The position numbers and the translations under genes were made by a program. Shown here in pieces: positions 1 through 5,015 of a stretch of 6,956 nt of DNA. The notes below the pieces were generated by a model. That model saw only the letters and a program-made list of their open reading frames with translations. It had not been told where the DNA came from and ran no database searches. Origin of the DNA: Desulfonatronospira sp. (GTDB taxonomy: Bacteria > Desulfobacterota > Desulfovibrionia > Desulfovibrionales > Desulfonatronovibrionaceae); NCBI GenBank assembly GCA_007127015.1, contig SLAE01000004.1:1-6956 (forward strand), given 5' to 3'. Position 1 is the stretch's first letter. Each line of letters opens with the position of its first letter.

Positions 1-609
1 AATGCCGGTTATGTCATAGAAGCCAGCCTTGGCTACTATATAAATCCATTAGTCAATGTTCTTCTGGGCTGTCTGGTGTTCAGGGATAAACTGCGGCCAC
101 TGCAGATACTGGCTGTTTTATTGGCTGCAGCAGGAGTTTTGAACCTTGTTTTTAATTATGGACAGGTGCCCTGGATTGCGCTTGTTCTGGCTTTTACATT
201 CGCCATATATGGACTGATTCGAAAGGTGGTGCGCACCGAGTCGCTTCCCGGTCTCTGGCTGGAGACCGCGATCATGAGCGGCCCAGCTCTTGCGTTTTTG
301 CTGCTCATCCCGGGGCAGGGCAGTTTCACCGCCCTGGGACTTCAGATAGATCTTCTGCTGATTGGAGCAGGCCTGGTTACTTCCCTGCCTTTACTGCTGT
401 TCGCCTTTAGCGCCAGAAGACTCCGGCTGGTGGAAGTGGGTATTCTACAGTATATCGGCCCCACAATAATGTTTCTGCTGGGGCTGTTTGTCTTTAAGGA
501 ACCATTTTCTGCTGCCAGGATGATTTCCTTTATTTTCATCTGGGCAGGGATAATAATCTACATGGGCGAGGGTATTTGGTTTCTGAAGAAATTTGTGCCG
601 AAAGTATGA
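1..609 (+). CDS. rarD: RarD-type EamA family transporter, 5'-truncated
   Basis: The frame is open from base 1 and ends at TGA 607-609, so only the C-terminal 202 residues are present; RarD proteins are usually about 300. The visible part begins with a typical RarD stretch (EASLGYYINPLVNVLLG), followed by LRPLQ and, near the end, YIGPT then FKEP. About seven hydrophobic segments can be counted (roughly residues 13-27, 34-52, 57-73, 92-104, 117-135, 147-166 and 172-189 of the fragment). This fits the second half of a ten-helix drug/metabolite-superfamily permease in the inner membrane. The GTG at 76 is internal to the family alignment and is not the start. The substrate is unknown: RarD was named from a chloramphenicol-sensitivity phenotype, and the family exports or imports small metabolites. 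It converges on the small gene at 763-1098. The family is secure; the exact symbol is likely. Confidence 0.9.
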   Translation, partial: NAGYVIEASLGYYINPLVNVLLGCLVFRDKLRPLQILAVLLAAAGVLNLVFNYGQVPWIALVLAFTFAIYGLIRKVVRTESLPGLWLETAIMSGPALAFLLLIPGQGSFTALGLQIDLLLIGAGLVTSLPLLLFAFSARRLRLVEVGILQYIGPTIMFLLGLFVFKEPFSAARMISFIFIWAGIIIYMGEGIWFLKKFVPKV

Positions 610-624
610 GCAGATTTATGAACA

Positions 625-732
625 GGCGAGCCTGGCTTCGGAGAAGCCCGCCCTACTAAAATTTCATAATAACTTTTCAGCAGTCTGCCTCTCTTGTAGT
701 AGGCCGCCGCTCTTAAGGCGGCAGGCCTGGAT
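625..732. repeat. Pair of inverted palindromic units (REPIN-like) between convergent genes
   Basis: Two related GC-rich palindromic units face each other. Unit 1 (625-658) holds GGCTTC 634-639 and GAAGCC 643-648 around a 3-base loop, with outer arms GGCG 625-628 and CGCC 649-652, and ends in CCTACTA (652-658). Unit 2 (697-732) starts with the inverted copy TAGTAGG (697-703) and holds GCCGCC 703-708 pairing with GGCGGC 717-722. Read on the minus strand, unit 2 resembles unit 1 from its GCCTG to its CCTACTA. About 38 AT-richer bases separate them. Neither hairpin is followed by a run of T on either strand, so these are not textbook intrinsic terminators, although they lie where both genes end. 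Two inverted related units with a spacer is the layout of REPIN elements. This assignment is inference, because copy number in the genome cannot be seen here. Confidence 0.55.
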
Positions 733-762
733 AAAGAAAAGGCAATAACTCGCGATAGTTTA

Positions 763-1098
763 TCAACGGTTTCCAGACCCTTTTTCTCCAGTAATATCCA
801 TAACCCAGCTCAAGGCCGCAGATACAGCAGGAAAGCCGGTGGTGGAAGTGGTGACGATCAGGGCGTGCCTGATTTCTTTAGGACTTGCTCCTGCTTCCAG
901 TGCCCGGCGTGCATGACTGTGAACCGCGCCTTCAAGTCTTAGAGCCGCAGCCGCGACCATCTGGATGAGTTCCACAGTCTTTTCATCAAGAGGTCCCTCT
1001 TTGCGTACAGCCTGGCCGAGTTTTGACAGCGCCTGCATGAAATCAGGATGCTGTTCCTGCAGCAGTTGATAATGTCTGGGCAGTTGCTCTTTGCTCAT
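763..1098 (-). CDS. Carboxymuconolactone decarboxylase (CMD/AhpD-like) family protein without the CxxC cysteines
   Basis: This is a 111-residue single-domain protein of usual CMD-family length. The start at 1098 is preceded by GGAGAAAG (minus strand, 1110-1103) at good spacing. The helical core (residues about 40-70) carries E43 and H62 at the places of the AhpD catalytic Glu and His, and the later TGFPAV (87-92) is also family-like. In AhpD-type proteins a CxxC lies 7 and 4 residues before that His. Here those places are L55 and A58, so no thiol pair exists and the protein contains no cysteine at all. It therefore should not act as a disulfide reductase or peroxidase. A non-redox or binding role is possible, but the substrate is unknown. 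It is transcribed alone, divergent from the GNAT gene and convergent with rarD. Family assignment is confident; function is open. Confidence 0.88.
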   Translation of the reverse strand: MSKEQLPRHYQLLQEQHPDFMQALSKLGQAVRKEGPLDEKTVELIQMVAAAALRLEGAVHSHARRALEAGASPKEIRHALIVTTSTTGFPAVSAALSWVMDITGEKGSGNR

Positions 1099-1122
1099 AA
1101 TACTTTCTCCATTGAAAAATGA

Positions 1123-1151
1123 TTAATAGATGTTCACTCAGCCTGTATCAA
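1123..1151 (-). promoter_or_regulatory. Candidate sigma70-type promoter for the CMD-family gene
   Basis: On the minus strand TTGATA (1151-1146) and TATTAA (1128-1123) are separated by 17 bases, matching the -35 and -10 consensus at 5 of 6 and 4 of 6 places. Transcription would begin near 1116, just ahead of the ribosome binding site at 1110-1103, giving a very short leader. This is a pattern match only. Confidence 0.4.
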
Positions 1152-1341
1152 TTATCTATGCGCTAAACAGATTGTGATTCTGTAGAATTTTTTACCTGGA
1201 TGACTTACAACATATTTCAGTAAAGGAATAGAGAATGTCAATAAGCAGAAGCAGTTTTAATACACAGGCTGCATCAGGAGATAATTTTTTCCGGATAGCC
1301 GGTATGATACGGAAACAACGAACGGTTCAGGTTTGAAAGGT

Positions 1342-1370
1342 TTGCAAACGCTTTAAGAGAATATTATAAA
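1342..1370 (+). promoter_or_regulatory. Candidate sigma70-type promoter for the GNAT-M20 operon
   Basis: TTGCAA (1342-1347) and TATAAA (1365-1370) lie 17 bases apart and match -35 and -10 at 4 and 5 of 6 places. Transcription would start around 1377, about 26 bases before the GNAT start codon, with the ribosome binding site GGAGGG at 1392-1397. The -35 lies inside the palindrome GTTTGCAAAC (1340-1349), which could be an operator for a repressor. The promoter is a pattern match and the operator is inference. Confidence 0.45.
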
Positions 1371-1402
1371 ATCATTAATTAAACATAAGACGGAGGGAAT
1401 AG

Positions 1403-2005
1403 ATGGATAATCAGGAGGAGGACATAAAGCCTTCCAGAATACGCATAAGAGAAATGGGCATAGATGATCTGGCCCCGGTGTTCCATATCGGGGAGGAGGT
1501 ATTTACAGCGGAATTTTCAACCAGTCTTTACCGAACCTGGGATGAATATGAAATCATAAACCTGTTCAGCACTGATCAGGAATTGTGTCTGGTGGCTGAG
1601 CTCGATGAACATATAGTGGGTTTTGCCCTTGCTACCACTGTGGAAAAGCCCAGATCAGCCTGGAAGTACGGCTATCTTACCTGGCTTGGGGTGCGAAAAA
1701 ACCTGCAGCATGCAGGTGTAGGACAGAGGCTGTTCAAGGAAATAGTCAGGCGCATGGAAAGTTCCGGAGTGCGCATGGTCATAGTGGATACCGCAGCGGA
1801 CAATATGTCGGCCATCCGCTTTTTTCAAAAGCAGGGCTTTGGGGACATGACCGAACATGTTTTTATGAGCATGAACCTGACCAGGAAGTCCCGCAGCAAG
1901 GTCAAAAGATCCAAGGCGGGAAGAAAATCGATCGTCCAGCAGAAAAAACCATCGAAAAAAAGGATTGCTCCGGTTGAATCCATGATAAATGAATCCGGAA
2001 CATAA
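1403..2005 (+). CDS. GNAT family N-acetyltransferase with basic C-terminal tail
   Basis: This 200-residue cytoplasmic protein would transfer an acetyl group from acetyl-CoA to an amine or N-terminus. The GNAT fold spans about residues 13-158. Acetyl-CoA-binding motif A is seen as QHAGVG (102-107) after the strand YLTWLGV (91-97), and motif B as N134 to F146 (NMSAIRFFQKQGF). The start at 1403 has GGAGGG five bases upstream. Residues 160-188 form a tail with 14 Lys or Arg in 29 places that is not part of the fold; such a tail could bind nucleic acid or ribosomes, or be disordered. The M20 peptidase gene follows after 27 bases, probably in the same operon. An acetylase next to a potential deacetylase suggests a shared small substrate, but this is inference. 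A RimI-like role in acetylating a ribosomal protein is possible but not shown. Family is certain; substrate unknown. Confidence 0.9.
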   Translation: MDNQEEDIKPSRIRIREMGIDDLAPVFHIGEEVFTAEFSTSLYRTWDEYEIINLFSTDQELCLVAELDEHIVGFALATTVEKPRSAWKYGYLTWLGVRKNLQHAGVGQRLFKEIVRRMESSGVRMVIVDTAADNMSAIRFFQKQGFGDMTEHVFMSMNLTRKSRSKVKRSKAGRKSIVQQKKPSKKRIAPVESMINESGT

Positions 2006-2032
2006 GTCATTAAATCAAACAAGATAATTAAG

Positions 2033-3172
2033 ATGCATGATAGAATTGAGAGAGTTTTAAGGGAGATTGATCCGCAGCGGCTGCTCAGTGTGCTGGTGGA
2101 TATGCTTGAGATATATTCACCTTCAGGCAAGGAAAAAGATATTCAGGTTTATCTGGAAAATTATCTGACCAGCCACGGCTTGAAGGTTTCCCGTGAAGAA
2201 GTCGAGGAGGACCGCTTCAATCTGCACCTGACCATGGGACAGGGCGATCCTCTGCTTTACCTGGTCGGGCACGTGGATACAGTAGCCTACTGGGATTTTG
2301 ACGAAGAAGGTCCGCATGAGCAGGGAGGAATCATCCGCGGACTCGGAAGCGCGGACATGAAGGGCGGATGCGCTGCCATGGTGGAGACGTTTGTGGCCCT
2401 GGCCAGAGCCTTTAAGCCCGAAGAGCGCCCGCCGGTCGGTCTGTCCCTGGTAGTCGGAGAAGAAGAAAGCGGAGACGGAAGCGAGATGTTTCTGGAAAAG
2501 AGACGCCCCCCCTGGGTTATTGTAGGCGAGCCTACCAACCTTTCTGCATGCTACGCTCATTTCGGCTACCTTGAGGTCTATCTGGAAACCACAGGCCGCA
2601 AGAGTCATTCATCTTTGCCTGAGCTGGGCCATAATGCCGTTGAATCAATGCTTAAAGTCCTTCTGTACCTGGGAAGGCACGAATTGTTTCAGGAAGCGGG
2701 TTCGAAACTGGTTTATTCGATACGGGAGATGAACTCGTCCAGCGCAGGCTTCGTGGTCCCTGACCGGTGCGAGACCTGGATTGACGTGCATCTGCCTCCA
2801 GAGATTGACCCGGGAGACATTAAAACCCGCATCAGACAAAGATCTATGGAGGCGCACGAGTTCATCCCGGACCTCAATCTTGAGGTGGGATTTAATACTT
2901 CCTTCTCCGGTTATGATCTTGGAGGAGATAATCACCTCGCCGGACAACTGCGGTCAGTTTATGAGCACCTGGGCCTGCCTTATTATGAAAACGTCTTCAG
3001 GTCGCATTCAGACGGTAATCTCTACTACAGGGCGGGAGTAAAGCCGGTTATCCTCGGGCCGGGATCTCTGGAAACAGCTCATACTCAAGACGAACACACC
3101 ACCTTGACAGAAGTGACCAGTGCCGCCCGGATTTATTCAGCCTTATGCGCAGGCCTGGATAGGCAAAATTGA
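2033..3172 (+). CDS. M20 family metallopeptidase / deacetylase (ArgE/DapE/CPG2-like)
   Basis: This 379-residue protein has the usual length of M20 di-zinc hydrolases, which cleave acyl, peptide or succinyl amide bonds in the cytoplasm. The metal and catalytic set is complete: H80 and D82 in GHVDTV, bridging D108 in GSADMKGG, the base/ligand pair E144-E145 in GEEES, E166 in GEPT, and H350 near the C-terminus (ETAHTQDEH). The dimerisation lid should be about residues 170-290, including H192 in RKSHSS. The start codon at 2033 has only a weak AAG-rich ribosome binding site, and coupling to the GNAT gene 27 bases upstream is plausible. I cannot choose between acetylornithine deacetylase, succinyl-diaminopimelate desuccinylase, carboxypeptidase or a new specificity, because no arg, dap or lysW-type genes are nearby. 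No clear intrinsic terminator follows. Confidence 0.92.
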   Translation: MHDRIERVLREIDPQRLLSVLVDMLEIYSPSGKEKDIQVYLENYLTSHGLKVSREEVEEDRFNLHLTMGQGDPLLYLVGHVDTVAYWDFDEEGPHEQGGIIRGLGSADMKGGCAAMVETFVALARAFKPEERPPVGLSLVVGEEESGDGSEMFLEKRRPPWVIVGEPTNLSACYAHFGYLEVYLETTGRKSHSSLPELGHNAVESMLKVLLYLGRHELFQEAGSKLVYSIREMNSSSAGFVVPDRCETWIDVHLPPEIDPGDIKTRIRQRSMEAHEFIPDLNLEVGFNTSFSGYDLGGDNHLAGQLRSVYEHLGLPYYENVFRSHSDGNLYYRAGVKPVILGPGSLETAHTQDEHTTLTEVTSAARIYSALCAGLDRQN

Positions 3173-3270
3173 ATTTCGCCTGCATCTTTGCGTAATTCTA
3201 TCCAGAAGGCGTTTTTACAGGACAAATGCGGCGTCCAGCGTTTTAGAATATTCCAGAATAACTTCTTTAC

Positions 3271-3276
3271 TATAAT
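3271..3276 (+). promoter_or_regulatory. Perfect -10 box (TATAAT) upstream of the Rrf2 gene
   Basis: TATAAT occurs in the M20-Rrf2 intergenic region. No good -35 lies 16-18 bases upstream; that stretch is covered by an 8-bp palindrome GAATATTC (3246-3253). If used, transcription would start near 3283 and give a leader of about 110 bases for the Rrf2 gene. A second weak candidate is TGGACA (3304-3309) with TTTAAT (3325-3330), whose 15-base spacing is short but which ends just before the palindrome at 3339-3355. I cannot decide which is used. Confidence 0.35.
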
Positions 3277-3338
3277 CACACTAAACTTTAAGGTAAAAAA
3301 ATCTGGACATTTATTTTGCTCTGCTTTAATTCTTTAAA

Positions 3339-3355
3339 CATACTTATAAAGTATG
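3339..3355. promoter_or_regulatory. 17-bp palindrome, candidate operator for the Rrf2 regulator
   Basis: CATACTTATAAAGTATG has two perfect 7-bp arms around ATA. It lies 37 bases before the Rrf2 start codon, downstream of or overlapping the likely promoters. Rrf2-family dimers bind AT-rich inverted repeats and commonly control their own genes, so an autoregulatory operator is a reasonable reading. The palindrome is seen directly; the binding is inference. Confidence 0.5.
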
Positions 3356-3391
3356 AATTCGTTTAGGAAAATTTTGAAAAAGGGGGGAGAA

Positions 3392-3820
3392 ATGAAGCTT
3401 TCAACTACAATCCGCTACGGCACCAGGTTGATGCTGGACATGGCCGAAAATCAGCAGAACGGACCAATTCGCATCCGAACCATCGCCAAGAGGCAGGGCA
3501 TATCAGAAAAATACCTGGAAAAGATCGTCCGCCTGCTGCGCAAGGCCGGACTGGTAGACGGCCTGAGAGGCCCAGGCGGTGGATACGTACTGGCTTCTTC
3601 TCCGGATTCAATCACCCTGGGAGAAATTCTGGAAGCCGTCCAGGGCAAAATTGAGCTGTGTCCCTGTCTCGGCGAGCCGGAAAAATGTGAGAAGCACCAG
3701 TACTGCAAGACCAGAATGGTCTGGAACGATATCAATCATGCGGTGTCAACCAGGCTGCACAGCACAACTCTTGCCGATCTGAGAGACTCTGTCTGCCCCG
3801 CGGAAACACGTATGGAATAA
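3392..3820 (+). CDS. Rrf2 family transcriptional regulator with three-cysteine cluster motif
   Basis: I start this gene at ATG 3392, giving 142 residues. A purine-rich AGGGGGGAG lies at 3381-3389, and MKLSTTIRYGTRLMLDM is the normal Rrf2 N-terminus. An upstream ATG at 3352 would add 13 residues and overlap the palindrome. The winged helix-turn-helix covers residues about 28-66 and ends in the Rrf2 signature GLRGPGGGYVL (57-67). C92, C99 and C105 follow with spacing x6 and x5, close to the ligand pattern of IscR/NsrR-type [Fe-S] sensors; C90 and C135 are additional. It probably senses iron-sulfur status, nitric oxide or redox state and represses target genes. Its targets are not evident: it may control itself through the palindrome at 3339-3355. 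The neighbour downstream is a convergent cupin gene, and no isc, suf or hcp genes are in view, so I do not name it iscR. Confidence 0.93.
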   Translation: MKLSTTIRYGTRLMLDMAENQQNGPIRIRTIAKRQGISEKYLEKIVRLLRKAGLVDGLRGPGGGYVLASSPDSITLGEILEAVQGKIELCPCLGEPEKCEKHQYCKTRMVWNDINHAVSTRLHSTTLADLRDSVCPAETRME

Positions 3821-3893
3821 GTTTATTCTGCTGATAAAATTTTTGCTGCTGACAATTTTTTCTTTCAGATTAATTAAGTAAGTCACGACGGCT

Positions 3894-4208
3894 TTACAGA
3901 GGAGGGGCTATGGTCACCAGTACCCGCATCCTGGTCCTGGCTCTGACCCCGTGCGGCTCGCTGACGGCGCAGACCAGTATGTCTCCGGCTTTGGCAGGTA
4001 TGTTCCGGTCCTGAGCCAGATACTCACCTTCACCCTCGATGATCTGGATGCTTAATTCTCCTTCCAGGTCATGTGAATGAATGGGCAGTTCCTGTCCAGG
4101 TTCAAAATTAAAATTGATAATTCTGAAATACGGGCTGTCATGCACAAGCAGTTTTTTCATGGCTTTTTCATTGAAAGTTCCCCGCTCAATAATGTTTATA
4201 CTTTCCAT
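3894..4208 (-). CDS. Small single-domain cupin protein
   Basis: The product is a 104-residue beta-barrel protein of the size expected for a one-domain cupin. Cupin motif 1 is seen as G38, H44, H46 and E51 (GQELPIHSHDLEGE), and motif 2 as PAKAGDILV (71-79) with P85 and H86. Three His and one Glu therefore remain to bind a metal ion such as Fe, Mn or Ni. The start at 4208 is well supported by AGGAGG on the minus strand (4220-4215) six bases upstream. The reaction is unknown: small cupins include dioxygenases, isomerases and simple sensors, and the fold alone does not decide. It converges with the Rrf2 gene across 73 bases (3821-3893) that hold an imperfect direct repeat (TGCTGA at 3829 and 3847) but no clear terminator. 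Family confident, function open. Confidence 0.9.
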   Translation of the reverse strand: MESINIIERGTFNEKAMKKLLVHDSPYFRIINFNFEPGQELPIHSHDLEGELSIQIIEGEGEYLAQDRNIPAKAGDILVCAVSEPHGVRARTRMRVLVTIAPPL

Positions 4209-4326
4209 TTTTTTCCTCCTGGTAATTCATGTATTCAATCTAACTCAGTTCATTCCTCACGCAATAAATTAAGTCAAGCTCTCTGACAGATAAGTCTCCT
4301 GATCATTTTTCGGCTGGATGTCAATA

Positions 4327-4372
4327 AGCCGCAGATTTTCCGGACAGGAACCGGAACTTATCTGCAGGGGCT
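4327..4372. other. Long imperfect inverted repeat (potential structured RNA or protein site)
   Basis: Three nested arms pair around a 7-base loop: TTCCGG 4338-4343 with CCGGAA 4351-4356, GCAGAT 4331-4336 with ATCTGC 4360-4365, and AGCC 4327-4330 with GGCT 4369-4372. This gives 16 base pairs, broken by a 1/3 internal loop and a 3-base bulge. No T-run follows on either strand, so it is not a standard terminator. It ends 4 bases before an ATG at 4377. Its role as leader RNA, small RNA or binding site is unknown, and I could not match it to a riboswitch class. Confidence 0.5.
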
Positions 4373-4376
4373 GACC

Positions 4377-4553
4377 ATGAATAAAAAAAGTATGTGAAAT
4401 AAAATATTCAAAGAAGATGTACATGAATATGACAAGCTGTTTTTGTATTCATTAAAGTCTTGTCTACCAGCCTTGAAACAGGTAGAGGAGTTAGATCCGC
4501 AGTTGAGGATGCTTAATGTAAATCCGGAAACATTTGATTTTTACTCAGAATAA
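4377..4553 (+). pseudogene. 58-codon reading frame interrupted by TGA at codon 7 (decayed gene or possible selenocysteine codon)
   Basis: ATG 4377 is preceded by AGGGG (4366-4370) at a six-base distance, a plausible ribosome binding site. The frame reads MNKKSM, then TGA (4395-4397), then 51 further codons to TAA 4551-4553. The part after the TGA looks like real protein, with mixed charged and hydrophobic residues (for example YDKLFLYSLKSCLPALKQVE and LDPQLRMLNVNPETF). No in-frame ATG or GTG occurs soon after the TGA. I do not recognise the family. It ends 20 bases before the DUF296 start. The simplest reading is a degraded or truncated gene. Selenocysteine insertion is an alternative, because a 7-bp hairpin (4404-4410 with 4424-4430) follows the TGA, but it is AU-rich and not a convincing SECIS element. 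Chance is also possible for so short a frame. Confidence 0.3.
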
Positions 4554-4573
4554 ATATGCCGGAGGGAAAAAAT

Positions 4574-4996
4574 ATGGAATACAGGCAGGCAGGACAAAAA
4601 TGGTTTTTGCGCATAGACAGAGGCGAAGAAGTGCTGGAGACACTTGCCGCTTTCTGCAGGGAAAAGGAAATCACTCTGGGTTCAATCAGCGGCATTGGAG
4701 CTGCAGGACAGATAACCTTAGGACTCTTTGAAACCCAAACCAAAACCTATAAATCTACTGATCTCAAAGGTGATTATGAAATCACAGCCCTGTCCGGCAA
4801 TGTCTCCACTAAGGAGGGCGAAGTTTATCTGCACGTGCATGCAACACTGTCGGACATAGATTGCCGGGCATTTGGAGGTCATCTGAACAAGGCTTTGATC
4901 AGCGGGACCTGTGAAATAATTATTGATCAAGTCCAGGGCGGTATTGAAAGGGAATTCAATGCTGACGTAGGACTGAATCTTATGAAGTTTCAATAA
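4574..4996 (+). CDS. DUF296 / PPC-domain protein
   Basis: I start at ATG 4574, seven bases after GGAGGG (4561-4566), giving 140 residues. An ATG at 4556 would place this binding site inside the gene and add six residues not typical of the family. The whole protein is one PPC (plants and prokaryotes conserved, DUF296) domain: MEYRQ...LRIDRGEEV at the N-terminus, GSISGIGAAGQITLG (36-50), EITALSGNVS (69-78), HVHATL (87-92) and FGGHL (100-104). H87, H89 and H103 are the family's conserved putative metal-binding histidines. In plants the domain occurs in AT-hook DNA-binding proteins; bacterial versions lack the AT-hook and usually stand alone, and their function is not established. Here it has no DNA-binding extension. 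It probably leads a transcription unit with aroC (19 bases downstream) and icd. Family certain, role unknown. Confidence 0.9.
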   Translation: MEYRQAGQKWFLRIDRGEEVLETLAAFCREKEITLGSISGIGAAGQITLGLFETQTKTYKSTDLKGDYEITALSGNVSTKEGEVYLHVHATLSDIDCRAFGGHLNKALISGTCEIIIDQVQGGIEREFNADVGLNLMKFQ

Positions 4997-5015
4997 TCCT
5001 GGCAGACAAGAACAT

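Larger units (their letters stand above)
1099..1402. other. Divergent intergenic region, 304 bases
   Basis: This stretch separates the divergent CMD-family and GNAT genes. It holds a candidate promoter for each (1123-1151 minus, 1342-1370 plus) and a perfect 10-bp palindrome at 1340-1349. A 33-codon frame (1235-1336, plus) has a poor ribosome binding site and no recognisable product. The centre (about 1160-1330) shows nothing else I can name. Confidence 0.6.
4209..4573. other. 365-base region without a conventional gene
   Basis: This divergent spacer lies between the cupin and DUF296 genes. The cupin ribosome binding site is at 4215-4220 (minus). On the minus strand TTGACT (4277-4272) and a perfect TTGACA (4324-4319) occur as -35-like boxes, but neither has a convincing -10 at the right distance. 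The region further holds a long imperfect hairpin (4327-4372) and a TGA-interrupted small reading frame (4377-4553), both listed separately. No plus-strand promoter for the DUF296 gene is obvious. Confidence 0.6.

Noticed and set aside
703..722. Intrinsic terminator for the convergent genes
   Set aside because: The GCCGCC/GGCGGC hairpin has no T-run on either side in either direction; it is described instead as part of a repeat.
1235..1336. 33-codon plus-strand frame in the divergent spacer
   Set aside because: It has a poor ribosome binding site and a product without recognisable features, and it overlaps the upstream side of the GNAT promoter region; frames of this size are common by chance.
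2123..2608. 161-codon minus-strand open frame opposite the M20 gene
   Set aside because: It lies antisense to a clearly coding gene with conserved catalytic motifs, and its product shows no family features.
1403..3172. LysW-type amino-carrier lysine/arginine synthesis (M20 as LysK)
   Set aside because: No carrier protein, ATP-grasp ligase, kinase or aminotransferase genes are adjacent.
3173..3270. Intrinsic terminator after the M20 gene
   Set aside because: Only a 4-bp GGAC/GTCC pairing and direct GCGTTTT repeats are seen, which is too weak to call.
3353..3391. Extended N-terminus for the Rrf2 regulator
   Set aside because: The strong purine-rich ribosome binding site at 3381-3389 and the normal Rrf2 start at MKLSTTIRYG favour 3392; the longer form would begin inside the palindrome and has no ribosome binding site.
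4556..4573. Earlier ATG for the DUF296 protein
   Set aside because: It would put the GGAGGG ribosome binding site inside the gene; the family N-terminus begins at the ATG at 4574.
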